From Trichoplax adhaerens (Eukaryota > Placozoa > Uniplacotomia > Trichoplacea > Trichoplacidae): a stretch of 64,000 bases of DNA. The stretch is taken from NCBI RefSeq assembly GCF_000150275.1, contig NW_002060953.1, positions 1,276,510 through 1,340,509 of the forward strand. The letters are read 5' to 3'. The translations under genes were made by a program, and so were the position numbers. How positions within the stretch are numbered: the stretch's first letter is position 1; each line of letters opens with the position of its first letter. Shown here one piece after another: positions 25,819 through 36,879 of the stretch. The notes under the pieces were generated by a model, which was given only the letters and a program-made list of their open reading frames with translations, was not told where the DNA came from and did not search any database.

Positions 25819-27187
25819 TGTAATGGAATGAAAAGTGTAGAGATCAAGTTACAAAACTTTAACAAACTTTGATTCTACTTTCGTTCCACTTCGATCGACT
25901 TAACGAAACTTTGACACCAAATAAAATTTGGGGAAATAACCGAACAACAATTTATAAAAAAAAATGGAGAGAAGTATAAACCGAAAAACCTTGCAAATAC
26001 TTAATTTTAAGTATTAATAAAATAAGTGACAGACTTAAAAACTGTCAAAGAGCAAACAACCTTTCAAAAAGAACAACGTTTTAACTTAAGACAATTCGAC
26101 CCCGAAGGCCTTTTAAATTCAACAAGTTCTTCAAAAGAATCTTCTTCTACTCTCCCTCTAAATTTTCTAATTGCACTATCATTCATAGGTTTCGCAGAGC
26201 CGTTAGAGGTATTTAAAACTAAACATTTGCTAACCAATAGCTCTTAAGATCCATTTTAGAAAACTACTTTGCACCATTTAAGAAAACAAAATCATTCAAA
26301 GTTCAGATACAATTTACCCTATGATTCCCTTACAAAACACTATAAAACCAACAAGTTAATTATGAAATTACATCAAACTTCACTTCTAACTTAATTTCTA
26401 TCATTATTACACTATAAAAGTCTAAAAATCAACCTTTAAATATCAAGATTTAGTCATAAAAACAACAGTATAACTACTTAACAATCTACACAACATCTGC
26501 CAATTTCCATCTTATTTTCTATTTTCCTGACTAAACTCTCCTATTGTGACTTTCAAGTCACGTCATAAAATTCCAAAGTTTTATATTCATAACAAAAAGT
26601 CCAAATTTCAAAAATCAATTCTTACGATATTTTTCATGAACAAAAATCCAAAAATTAAAACAGGAAAATTATATCGGACATAAATTCGACCGGTTCCTGA
26701 ATTCGAATCCGAAAAATCCGGATTTTATAAAGATCACACTAATCGCTATATCGCATATCAAAAAAACTTTATATGGCAATCACGACTACTTTTCTGACAT
26801 TAGTATCGCTGAGTATTGACAGTTGATGTTTTAGCGTCAGATTGTACGGTAACTGTACGATTATAGACTACATTAGAGTGCTTTACCGTCATGTCATAAA
26901 TCCCCTTTCTCTAAGGATAGGGTTTTGTTACTAAGCCAAACTCCTTTACAATTTGAATAGACGATCATATGCCCTTTCTTTAAATTAGGCAATTGCTCTA
27001 GGGCTACTTGTATAGTAATCTATATGATACCTTGTAAAATAATGAAGAAGAAAAGACGGCGACATGATGATTTGGCAGGGTAAAACTTAAAGACACTATC
27101 ACTTTCTAGGTATTTTCTATAGTAAAATAATACTAGGTTTATACCAAAAGTTACAAAGGATTCTACTTTTAGTCCTTTACTACACAG
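25819..27187 (+). repeat. Family 4 element, long form, copy 1
   Basis: About 1.37 kb, matching 61753-63105 over its whole length. The right end of about 420 bp is the same as the arm of the fold-back element at 49584-51003 and ends CTTTACTACAC. Inside are a palindrome GTGACTT-tc-AAGTCAC (26546-26561) and the 14-bp palindrome AAAATCCGGATTTT (26713-26726). The left end is unrelated to the right, so this form is not a simple inverted repeat. The open frame at 26026-26247 is not kept in the sister copy, so no protein is called. Probably a non-autonomous DNA transposon. Confidence 0.75.
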
Positions 27188-27771
27188 GGAGGATTTATAA
27201 TAATATATTACTCCTATATAAAGTTAATGCTACGGTTTAATCTAGCTGGCGTCTAAGAGATTTCCATAACGTAAATTGTTAAATATAAGTTAAGAAGATT
27301 TAGACTTACGTTACAGTCTAGTGGAAATTAACGTTTCATTCAAAATAGACAATACCGTATTTAGAAGTAAACACTACAAGAAGAGTGGCGGTTATTTCGA
27401 AAATCAAGGAATTCCTATCTCTTAATTTTAGCACTTTCTTGTCCGTCATTTTATTTAGAACTTGTGGGGATTAGGCTTTCAAAAGCCTTAATTAGACTTT
27501 AAAATATTGAGAAAACTAATCTTTCTGACATTATTGTGTAGCTATACTCGAGAATTCGATGAAATGTTTCTTTAGTGTCGATATTTATTTGCAAATAAAG
27601 TATTTTAACTCGAAACATATAATAAGTTACCAGCTAAGAACTGAAACTTTACACTATTTTTTTAATATATTACGAATTTCAGTTACCATTATCGGCCATA
27701 CTACAGAAAGAGAAAGGTAAGATATGGACTAAAGATTAACCATGCAATTTAGCTGTAATGTGACTTAGAAC
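27188..27771. other. Intergenic, nothing recognised
   Basis: Short AT-rich spacer between two repeats; no gene and no shared sequence found. Confidence 0.4.
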
Positions 27772-28305
27772 TGTGATTGTAGACTGTTAGCCATGTGTAG
27801 TATAATGTACGGTAGATATTTATCCTAAGAGATGTTTGGTAGCTAAAACTATAGACTGTAGTGGTATAGACTCTATACTAGAGTACAGATGACTATATAC
27901 AGTAAGCTGTTGAGTTACTAATAAGGCTGTAGGTAAAAATAGAACTGTAAATCATATATTAGAATATAGTTAATTCATTGTACTTTGGCTGGTGTGAATA
28001 ATGTCTACGTAAATACTGTAGTCGTATCCATATTGGATTAATGATGGTCCGCAGTAGAACAGTCTTACTAAGAATAATTTAACTAAGTTTAAAATAAGGT
28101 AAAAGGTTGCCATGCGGATTGTAGCTGCAAATGCTACGAAAAGTATAAAAGTATGCAACTTTAGATTATTCTGTTAGTTCGTTGTAGAAGTCTTTAGTAG
28201 TAGCATTCGACTAGAGTAGAGCTGTGTGTAGTAAATCTTTGTATAAGATTCAATAAAGCCCTTATTTTTCTAAAATTTGGAATTTCGTGATCGGTATATA
28301 TCACA
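27772..28305 (+). repeat. Family E repeat, copy 2 (uninterrupted)
   Basis: 534 bp from TGTGATTGTAGAC to GGTATATATCACA, with AATAAA near 28252. It shows the empty site of the LTR nested in copy 1. The minus frame at 27970-28158 (62 codons) matches those of copies 1 and 3. Flanks are agaac and ttagc, giving no target duplication. Confidence 0.75.
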
Positions 28306-28920
28306 TTAGCAAAACGTTTATATTGTCACCTCTGTTAGTTTATATATATAATTTAACCTGTATTAGGAACAAGTTTGTATCGGCTATATCAAGTCCTAAA
28401 ATAGATCATGCACATATCCAAATTAAAAACTATCTTATCGTGATGCATTTACATGTCTAAATTAAGTAAGATATCATTCATCACGGTAGATTCACAACCG
28501 TGACAGATAGTCTAACACCACTAACTGCTCTGCGTAGCAAATGAAAGGTGGCGCAGTTCGGTAATTGAGGGCAGTTGAAGTTAGAGAAGACGAGAAAAGT
28601 CTAGGATGATCAAGGGTTACCTCATTAATTGATGGTTTGATTGGTTGGGACAGTAGTTCTACCAGTATTTATTATTCGTAGAAGTTTTGCTAACATTGTT
28701 GTTTAAGTTATAATGAAGTCATGCTTTTCCCATGATTTATTTTGTGTGAACATAAATTGTTGATAGTTTAATTTAATATAGAAAATTTTATTTTTTTTGA
28801 AATCAATACTACTATTATATATATATTTAATCAATTATATATTGAAATTGGCAGACTCGTTCGAGAATTCCTTCAAATATTTATCTATTAGAGGACATAA
28901 TTAAATCGTATCAAAGCCAA
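28306..28920. other. Intergenic up to assembly gap
   Basis: No gene or repeat recognised; a (TA)-rich run lies near 28816-28827. Confidence 0.4.
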
Positions 28921-28970
28921 NNNNNNNNNNNNNNNNNNNNNNNNNNNNNNNNNNNNNNNNNNNNNNNNNN
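28921..28970. other. Assembly gap, 50 N
   Basis: Fifty undetermined bases; the true length is unknown because 50 is probably a placeholder. Confidence 0.98.
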
Positions 28971-30349
28971 ATACTCTTTGCACCCCATTTAATGTTATTA
29001 TAATATGCTATTCGAGGCATATTATCATTTTCTTGCTTATTTTTATGTTCAAATAACACAATAATTCAGATATTTTTAATTGCGAAATTATGCATGCTCC
29101 TAAATGAGCAACATTTACTATTTTTCTTGGTATCTTAAAGGTTGCATTAACTAGTAGATGCTCTATAAAGGTCAAAAACATAATATTAATGTATTTTCAA
29201 AACCGTAGATGAGAGTTCTAAAGAGTTCTAGGTGTTTGACTTTGATGATAGGCTAAAGTAATTGGGTTCTAGAAAAAAATTAAAAAATTTTAAATGTTGA
29301 TTTAAATTTTTTGACTTTAACAGTAGGAATAGTTACATTTTGTCGCTTTAGATGCATTTTAGAGTGCACTTCTAGCTGCGAAGGTCTTTATAGAATTAGA
29401 AAGAATAGACTAATGCTCGTGCCTTACAGGGGATTCCAAGCAGAACGTATGTGTAGAGGAGATCGCCGGTTAAGCTAATCACGAAAAGAAAAGTACGTAA
29501 AATTTGTCCACACATTTTGTCCTCATCTATGTCACATATTTAATGTTTTCAATCTGTATATTCTAAGCAGAAATTGAATGTCTTCGACAGTACTGAAAAT
29601 TAATTTAAATATGGATCTTATTTTTTGAAGGCCTCTTATGCAAAAAGTATATTATTATAGTCGTTGTCTGTAAGTAACAAATAATCGAATGGTACAAATT
29701 TGATATATCTTTAAAAATTTTGATTATGGCCTTAGAGCTATAGGAGTATATATTACTATTATTCACAGTTGACTAATTAACTTTGAGTTTGATTTGTTTT
29801 TTGATGCTTTTATTCATTCTATGTTGTAGTTACTTTAATGATCCTTAACTCAGATAGATACAATTTATTCTTTCTTCTGTTACCTGATGATATCAACTTC
29901 TTTTTATAGATTAGAAAATTTTCAGCGAATGTTGTTTGCAAGTTCATAGGTAATGAAGGCATAAAACTGGTAATGTAATTTACAGCTTATAAAGTAATGG
30001 TTATGTATTACATACTATCACAAATTAGCTAGACTAAACAAACGAATTAAAAATCTGCTTTAACTATTAGTTTCATTAGCATTTTATAAACCATATGAGA
30101 ATAACCATGATAATGAACGAAATAAATAGCAGCAGGAGGGTGCTAGCCTATAAGTCGTGCTATCCTATATTTTATTTGGCATTTCTGGTCTATGTCTACC
30201 TTTATTCTTACTCTATGTTACGAAATTGTTGCTTTCAAAGAATCCCATCCAATTTGCTTCACCGCCGCATGTAGTGTACGGGTTGTTAGCAATAGGTTCG
30301 TAACCTGTCATCTCAAAATTCGGAGTTGTTCAAAACGTGCTAATCCCTA
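28971..30349. other. Intergenic, nothing secure
   Basis: No supportable gene. If the broken receptor at 31 kb once had its first four membrane segments here, upstream of the LTR-C copy, I cannot recognise them. Confidence 0.4.
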
Positions 30350-30990
30350 ATGTGACACAAAATAGTCAACACCGAATAATAAACTTGTAAAATTAAGTTT
30401 ATTTACGTCCGTGCATTGTCCATCAGAGAAGAATTCCAATTTCTTCTCCTCATAATATCAGTCGAAAACGGCTAAGATAAACCTAATAGTCGACTTAGCC
30501 TCCGCGATAGCAATTCTATACAACTTATACAAATTATCATCAATTGCTCCTCTACAGCTGCTATCTGCCATCTGCCGAGCTTAAATACTCTTCGGCACCT
30601 GCTATCATATACGAGTCATAACAGTTCACGAAATTTAGATCATATAGGATAGCTAAATCAATGCAGAAATTATTCATAATCTTAGATATGTACTGAACGA
30701 TTCTAGATAATTAGATTACAGTATGTCCATACACAGAATTATTTATAGTATCCTCTATAATTGAATATCTTAAGAATATTCATCACAAGACAAGAGATAT
30801 AAGACAGAATACTATAATCAATTAACATTAGTAAGCTTATGAGAACTCTAACTGCAGTGCAGCATAATTTACTGCAACAAAATACTAACTACCGTCGTTC
30901 TTACTGTCGCTCATCATTAGCTGTCTCCATATGTAAATGTTAACCACGAAATTTAGTTATTTACTCTTCACGGTGGTTTGTACCGTGGCA
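30350..30990 (-). repeat. LTR-C solo LTR next to a broken receptor
   Basis: About 400 bp (30590-30990) align with 55310-55716 in the same orientation. The minus-strand 5' end reads TGCCACGGTACAAACCACCGTG, the hairpin start of this family, and stops at 30990. The far end is only approximate and diverges from other copies. No duplication partner for the flank gatgc was found. Confidence 0.6.
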
Positions 30991-31577
30991 GATGCTTCTA
31001 TGTTCGATTTCGATTATATAAATTCTGATAATGGTCATCTCCGTTTTGAATATCTTTACCTTTCTTTGATTTTGAAAGTGCCCATGATGACGAATCGATG
31101 TTTTGTGATATTTCTATCATCATCCGAAACGTTTCAATTTTTTAGTTGTCCTTGCCGTAACACCATACTTTGTTTCGTTGACATTTTTAATATTAACATA
31201 CTGAAAAATTGCTCGTTATATGAAAAGTTATGTTCAACCGAAGCATTTGGTTAATAATTACAAGGAATTAAGAAAACGAAAATTAATAAAAACATTTATG
31301 GTAATAACCGCTTTATACGTATTTGTAACTAGGCCATTTTTTGTTACAATGCTATGCTTAGCGCTTACGGTACATTCACAGAGGGAGATAAAACATAAGC
31401 TCAGTTTATTTTGCTATGATATTTTTTGCGTTTACAACTACAGTCGCAATATCGATTGTCAATCCAGCTTCATTATTTGTATTTGATCAGGATATCAAAA
31501 AAGCTTCAAAAAAGCTATTAAGGGAAAATTCGAAATCCTGGCTATACCCTACCGAGAATAAGAGTCAGCTATTTTAA
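30991..31577 (+). pseudogene. Broken class A GPCR (TM5-TM7 remnant)
   Basis: In one frame the sequence shows TM5 (VVLAVTPYFVSLTFLILTY), an in-frame stop, then KIARYM, a basic third loop (KELRKRK), TM6 starting at TFMVITALYVF and an ECL3-like stretch. After a frameshift near 31400-31420 the next frame continues with TM7 (FFAFTTTVAISIVNPASLF) and a basic helix-8-like DIKKASKKLL, ending at TAA 31575-31577. Stop plus frameshift, and no recognisable TM1-4, mean it cannot make a receptor. Its TM7 has NPASLF instead of NPxxY. It begins directly at the end of an LTR, and the frame at 30937-31254 crosses that junction and is spurious. Confidence 0.65.
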
Positions 31578-31854
31578 AAATTATTCTTCGATACGTCAAG
31601 AGTATGCACATAGAGAAGTCGAATTTTAAGTTGTTACTGAATTTAAAGGAGCATACAATAATTGCTAAGTCAAAGCATTCTTATATATACACTGGTATTC
31701 TTTTAAATCGTAAATGCCCTTTACTGATAGTGCACATTATTATTTAGGATAAATTAATAGCTTATTATCACATGAAACGATATATTTAAATGTTTGTTTT
31801 ATCAATGTCACCGTTTAATGCCAGGACAAGTATTAGTGCATAGTCATGATAAAA
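31578..31854. other. Intergenic spacer
   Basis: No gene or repeat recognised between the broken receptor and the next family E copy. Confidence 0.4.
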
Positions 31855-32360
31855 TTCAATCACGAAAATTCCAAAGTTCTAGAAAATTAGGACTTTATTA
31901 GATCTAATACAAAGACTGGCTACACACAACTCTACTCTAGCGGAATACAACTATTCAAGGATTTCTAGAAAGAACGTACTGAATAGTCTAAAGTTGCTCA
32001 CAGCCACAATCAGCATAACATCATTCTACCTTGATTTACACGTAGTCAAATTATTATTAGTGACAGCGACCATCATTAATCCGATATGGAAGCAACTACA
32101 GTATTTCCGTGAATATTATTCTTAGCAGTCAAAATTCGCTAAACTAAGCATATTCTAATATATGAATTACAGTTCTATTTTTACCTCTAGCCTTAATAGT
32201 AACTCTCCACTTTACTATATATAGTCATCAGTACTATAAGATAGAATCTACTATTACAGTCCATAGTAGCGAGCTACTAAATACGTCTTAAGATAAATAT
32301 AGAAAGTTACGCTTCCGTACATCTTACTAACATGGCTAAAAGTCTATAATCATAATAATA
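31855..32360 (-). repeat. Family E repeat, copy 4 (decayed)
   Basis: Same order as 63567-64000: 'atcacgaaaattccaaagtt', 'ctacacacaactctactctag', 'tctgttagtt'-like and 'ttcgctaa' blocks, ending near 'ggctaaaagtctataatca'. The preserved 62-codon frame of the other copies is destroyed here by substitutions and indels. Confidence 0.6.
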
Positions 32361-32642
32361 AGTTTTGTTACAATTGTTTACGCTAGAATTATTTGAACTT
32401 TGTCTATGTAATCCACAGAAGATCCGTAACACAATATATGAAAGATTGTTGGTTATTTGCTTGGTATCCAATATGAATGTGTTGCATATGATGAAGATTG
32501 TATAATATTTAGCGGATAGCTTTGCAAATCGGAAAAGATTAAAGGATATAAATCTATTAAAACTACGTTTATGGTCAGTACCATTAAATTAATAAGTAGT
32601 AAATTAATCAAAGTCTCATTTTGCTGTTTAAGCCAGTAGCAA

Positions 32643-33060
32643 TGTCACGAGCTAGCAATAGCTCTAACTTGCAACAAGGATTGAGAGGATGGTTTCGATA
32701 CTTTGCTACCGTTATTTGGAATACCGGACAATTGGTATTTCAAGGCAGATAGAATAGAACACAGCAAGACCTTCAAGATTTATTAGAAAATCACAATCTA
32801 ATTTATTGTCGGCGAACTCGCCGTTTATATAGGTTTCGGACCTAAAACCGGTTTAGCTACACAAATCACCTCGTCTATAAGGAATTAACTAAATTAATAC
32901 CCTAAAGAGATTTTATCTCTGCAGATTATATACAGTCTAATCCTATTAAATTTACTGTAACAGTATTAAAATAATCAATACTGCTTAATACTTTAACAGA
33001 TACATATAAAGCTATTCTACTTAGACATTCCCTCTAAACTTAGGAATTGTACTTTGAACC
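32643..33060 (-). repeat. LTR-like element (LTR-G), end uncertain
   Basis: On the minus strand a TATATAAACGG box (about 32830-32840) is followed by the hairpin CGGCGA-AC-TCGCCG-like and AATAAA (about 32800-32806), and the element appears to end ...GCTCGTGACA at 32643. The opposite end was not found and no target duplication is visible. The composition matches the other LTRs here, but only one copy is seen. Confidence 0.4.
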
Positions 33061-33421
33061 TTAACAACTTAGAGGTGATAGATATCATCCAGATTGGCTG
33101 GTAGGCGATTACTATTTTAGTCTATGTAATCGTAAATTAATAATATCAACTGTTAACCTTTAAAATTACAATGAACGAGACCGTAAATCGTTTCTGAGAT
33201 ATATACACATATATAGAAATTAATGAAGAAGTAAAGTACACATCATGAGGATTACTTTCGTGATATACTGGTTAGCAATGTCATATGATCTGTTTTCAAA
33301 TAAATTATTTAAAGTATTTTGCGCCTGCAATTAATAATTACACTACCCATAAATTATTTATTACCTTTAAATATGCAGAAGGTGAACATATTTTGAAATC
33401 TTGAATATCACCCAGACTAGT

Positions 33422-34050
33422 TGTCACAAAACAGCTTTGCAACAAGATAACGTAATGTACGATCAATAAGTCATTTCCTAAACCACGTATCAAGGAATGA
33501 TATCTGCACTATCAAAAACGCTTTTGCTCTACTAGCAGACTACACAAAGACTTAAACGCCTCGTATTTTACATTAAACACTAAGTTTGAGAATCCACTTT
33601 ATTACACGATATACTGCATTTATATACTATTCCTTAATAGTTCATGAGTCATAGTTAATACGATTAGCTTTGGAATCATTCATTGAATTAGATATTAATT
33701 ATAGCTACTGCTCCCTTATTGCAGACAACAGTATTTACGAACATAGACATCTGATGGCTAATACAGAATCGTCAGATTACGATATGTCCTATCACGGAAC
33801 ATTTCCACGATAATTTACAATCTATCATAAGTAAGTTACAATCACAATAATTCGAACTGTAAGCAGATGATTTGCATTCCCTATTATAACTATTAATTTC
33901 AGTATGTGTATATGTGTCACTATCATAAAAAGTCAGTGCTAAATTAAAACACAGTATATTCAAATTAGAAGTAAACTTAATAAGTATAGGCTAATATAAT
34001 TATCTTAACATAGATATTTCTACGCTAATACAGTAAATAACATTGTCACA
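33422..34050 (-). repeat. LTR-B solo LTR with 5-bp target duplication
   Basis: The 629-bp element is flanked by the perfect duplication ctagt (33417-33421 and 34051-34055). On the minus strand it starts TGTGACAATG and ends with the hairpin TGTTGCAAA-gctgt-TTTGTGACA, all nine pairs kept with two G-T wobbles. It is a close relative of 10493-11121 and 56302-56925. The minus frame at 33772-33963 is part of the repeat. Confidence 0.88.
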
Positions 34051-34055
34051 CTAGT

Positions 34056-35026
34056 ATAAATGTATCCTAATAGATTTTTACGTTAAACATTGCAGTAAAG
34101 GATTTTATAAACGCTGAGCAGTGAACAACGTGCTGTAACAGAAATCAGTATTTAGTCAGAAATTATATCTGCTTTAATTCTGTAGATGTTACCGTAATAA
34201 ACTATAAATGGTCCGCCGAGTTACATTTCCTTAGAGAAAAAATGAAGGAAATATAGTATAACTTCGTTTTCTCTGAATGATACCAAAAAACGTTGAAATA
34301 TTACACAATTCTGTCAAACTCAATAAAAAGGCCGGTAAAATATATAAAAGCGTGAACTCGGAAGCACTCTTTCGATCTAGAGGAAATTTTATGCAATTCT
34401 GTCTCGTCTAAAACATTACAAGTAGCTGGTATGCCTGCAATTCATTTCTTAGAATTTTTTTGTTATCCTTTAAAGAATTTATCTGCCCGTCAATCACTAT
34501 ACCTGGGTTATTGGTATTTCATAAATAGTTTTGATTGGTAATAGTAAGTAGTTTAGATCATGGGATTAGCAAGAATTAAATCATAAGCCACAAAATAGGC
34601 TCTCTTATTTCTAGCAAATAAGGCTGTAAGTAATGTAACGGCATATCATTAATAAGTTAATTAGCTAAATATCGTAATAGCAATTTTATTATTGTTAATT
34701 CGGTTTCTGAAGTTCAATGACGTCAGTAATTAAGAAATTTTTAATTCGTTTATTAATCAATTAATGATCTTTGAACAATTGAATTGATCTTGGAATCCAA
34801 GTTATCAATATTGCATAAAATTAGATCGTCTGATTCATTGAATAAATGCGATGATGTAGCAGTACTTATATACGATGTTTGAATTTCAAGTCTTACTGGA
34901 CTTTGGAAAACTATTGGATAACCTCTTCAAGCTGAAAAATATTTTGGAGCCTACTTCATTTTATTTTAAAGTTTATAATTCTTTAGTAAAACATTATTAT
35001 AAAAAGTATTATTGAATACATGCAAT
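34056..35026. other. Upstream region of receptor 3
   Basis: No gene or repeat seen. No clear promoter box can be assigned in this AT-rich sequence. Confidence 0.4.
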
Positions 35027-35965
35027 ATGTCGAATAGCACAGTGGTCTTACGTAATATTACTAATACTAGTATCGCCATTTATCCCACCATTCTCAGAGA
35101 TTTTGGCCTTGTTGTTGGATTTTTAACTTTAATCAATAACGGGATATTATTTTTGATAATGGTTTCATCTAAATCGCTAAAAACGAATTCAAATATGATT
35201 ATCAGCAGTTTATTTATCATTGGAGTATTTTATAGCTCGATTTATGTTATACCAAGCTTCGCACTTTCGCATTTTTTATTGGGAAAGTTCTGTGCTATTA
35301 GCAATGCAATTGGAATATCATTAGTGCTTAACTATAATTTACATCAATGTCTAATTAGTGTTGATCGATTTCTAGCCGTAAGATGGCCACATCATTATAA
35401 AACACTAAAGGCTAAACATTATGCGGTTATAATCCTTCTAGTTTGGCTAGACGCTTTGGCTTCTCAGACTATCCCTTTACTAACTTTTCGTAGATCCCAA
35501 TTACAAGATTGCAGGATTCATCTAGCGAGTCTTCAAGCTGAACTACTATACGTTTTTTGGGTCTTCATATTTTGGTATTTAGTACCTTTGCTAATTATGA
35601 TTACTTGCTATATTTATATAATATACTTCATTTATAAAAGAAGAATCCAAATTAATCCTCGCTCTAGAATATTCGTTTACCAAAAATCAATTACTGCCAA
35701 AGATAATGCATTCCAAGCCACTATACAGATGGCTTTGTTAGCTGGCATATTTTTCGTATCTATGGCTCCGTTTATTTGCATAATTACTTTATCTACTGCT
35801 ATTCTTACGAGGCCTGAAGTAGAAGTCTATATTAAAGTAAGCTTCATCATCACTCTCTGTTTTCCTGCAATTAATCCAATATTATACGCATATTTTGTTA
35901 CCGGCATCAGACAAGTCGTCAATATGAAGGTCAAATCCATTCGAAAATTTTTAATTCGAAATTAG
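35027..35965 (+). CDS. Receptor 3: class A GPCR
   Basis: A 312-residue, single-exon receptor. The frame is open from 35003, but the first ATG is at 35027, so I start there. Sequons at N3, N10 and N13 mark the N-terminus. Membrane segments lie at about 25-47, 55-78, 90-111, 131-152, 173-203, 231-256 and 266-291. Marks: Asn38 in TM1, Cys89-Cys162, NLHQC at 104-108, DRF at 113-115, APF at 247-249 in TM6 and NPILY at 283-287. The TM2 Asp and CWxP are absent. The C-tail is very short (about 20 residues), basic and without Ser/Thr clusters, so arrestin-type control may be weak. AATAAA lies at 36049-36054, 84 bp after the stop. Ligand unknown. Confidence 0.93.
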   Translation: MSNSTVVLRNITNTSIAIYPTILRDFGLVVGFLTLINNGILFLIMVSSKSLKTNSNMIISSLFIIGVFYSSIYVIPSFALSHFLLGKFCAISNAIGISLVLNYNLHQCLISVDRFLAVRWPHHYKTLKAKHYAVIILLVWLDALASQTIPLLTFRRSQLQDCRIHLASLQAELLYVFWVFIFWYLVPLLIMITCYIYIIYFIYKRRIQINPRSRIFVYQKSITAKDNAFQATIQMALLAGIFFVSMAPFICIITLSTAILTRPEVEVYIKVSFIITLCFPAINPILYAYFVTGIRQVVNMKVKSIRKFLIRN

Positions 35966-36048
35966 CATCGGTGATACTCACTAAAAATTACTTTAAATTG
36001 CAAAAATTTTCGTGTCAAAAGATTACTTAAATCATAAAAATTAGCATA

Positions 36049-36054
36049 AATAAA
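36049..36054 (+). terminator. Candidate polyadenylation signal of receptor 3
   Basis: AATAAA 84 bp behind the stop codon; plausible but not unique in such AT-rich DNA. Confidence 0.35.
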
Positions 36055-36654
36055 CTAATATTAATTTTCTGTTATGTAGAATTCTCGCTTTTTGTGCTGC
36101 AATATTGCAAATTATCGAGTCTTAATGATTATTTTAATTCACTAATTAAATGTTCTACTCTAGCTGCCGCTATCGCACCTTTTTGGTAGTTATACGTTAT
36201 TATATAATATTAAATGTAATACAGTCTTAGAAAACTCTGCTATAGTTGCTTATTAAAATCATATTTAAGAATCTCTTAAACTAGGATTCGCTAAAAATAT
36301 CCAGTTTTCGAAAAATTTCTCGCACAATGCTCCTAATTTATATAAATCGTATCTATTTACAATAAAATTAACAACAATTTCGGAGGGTATCTTCGTATCG
36401 TTAATCATTTTAGCAATTTTTTTAGACTTTAATGGCAACATTTGTAGTGAAAGTATAACATTTACAAGTTCTTGGAAACATTTTACTTATATTTTTTATG
36501 ATTAAATGTTGGTGATTATTTTGCAACTGATGTGCGAATGATTTTACATCCATTAAATAATGACACGTTAATGAAAGATGATCGCGGTCCAGATAAGACC
36601 GTAAACAAATGTAAAGTATATATGATTAATTAAACGTTTATAATATAATAACAA

Positions 36655-36879
36655 ATGCTAAAGATAAATCTAACTCATATCCTTTGTCGATTTTTTTTGC
36701 TATTTTCGTGTTTGATATGTAACGGACTAAGCATTAAAATAAATCCTTCTGCACTTAATTTAACCATAAGAGATATAGACGACAGATACAATCTAATAAT
36801 TAATGAATTCATCAACATAACAACGGCTTGGCGGCGGATCAAAGTCCAAGTGAAAATCACCTTTCAGTATTTTATCTAG
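36655..36879 (+). CDS. Small secreted-type ORF or first exon, hypothetical
   Basis: A 74-codon frame from ATG. Residues 1-26 look like a signal peptide: Lys3, then a hydrophobic core (ILCRFFLLFSCLICNG). The rest is hydrophilic with sequons at N35 (NLT) and N54 (NIT), as in extracellular domains. A TATA-like 'tttataatataa' lies just upstream. A GTGAAA at about 36850 could be a splice donor, so this may be exon 1 of a longer secreted or membrane protein whose remainder I cannot find. I do not recognise a family. It could be a chance frame; no repeat copy exists in the window to test it. Confidence 0.3.
   Translation: MLKINLTHILCRFFLLFSCLICNGLSIKINPSALNLTIRDIDDRYNLIINEFINITTAWRRIKVQVKITFQYFI

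Noticed and set aside
26026-26247. 73-codon frame in the family 4 element
   Set aside because: The sister copy at about 61970-62190 has indels that break the frame.
30937-31254. 105-codon frame
   Set aside because: Crosses the LTR/receptor-remnant junction; the receptor homology is in another frame.
35012-35026. Five extra N-terminal codons on receptor 3
   Set aside because: They begin with TTG, which is not a usual start in animals; the ATG at 35027 is preferred.
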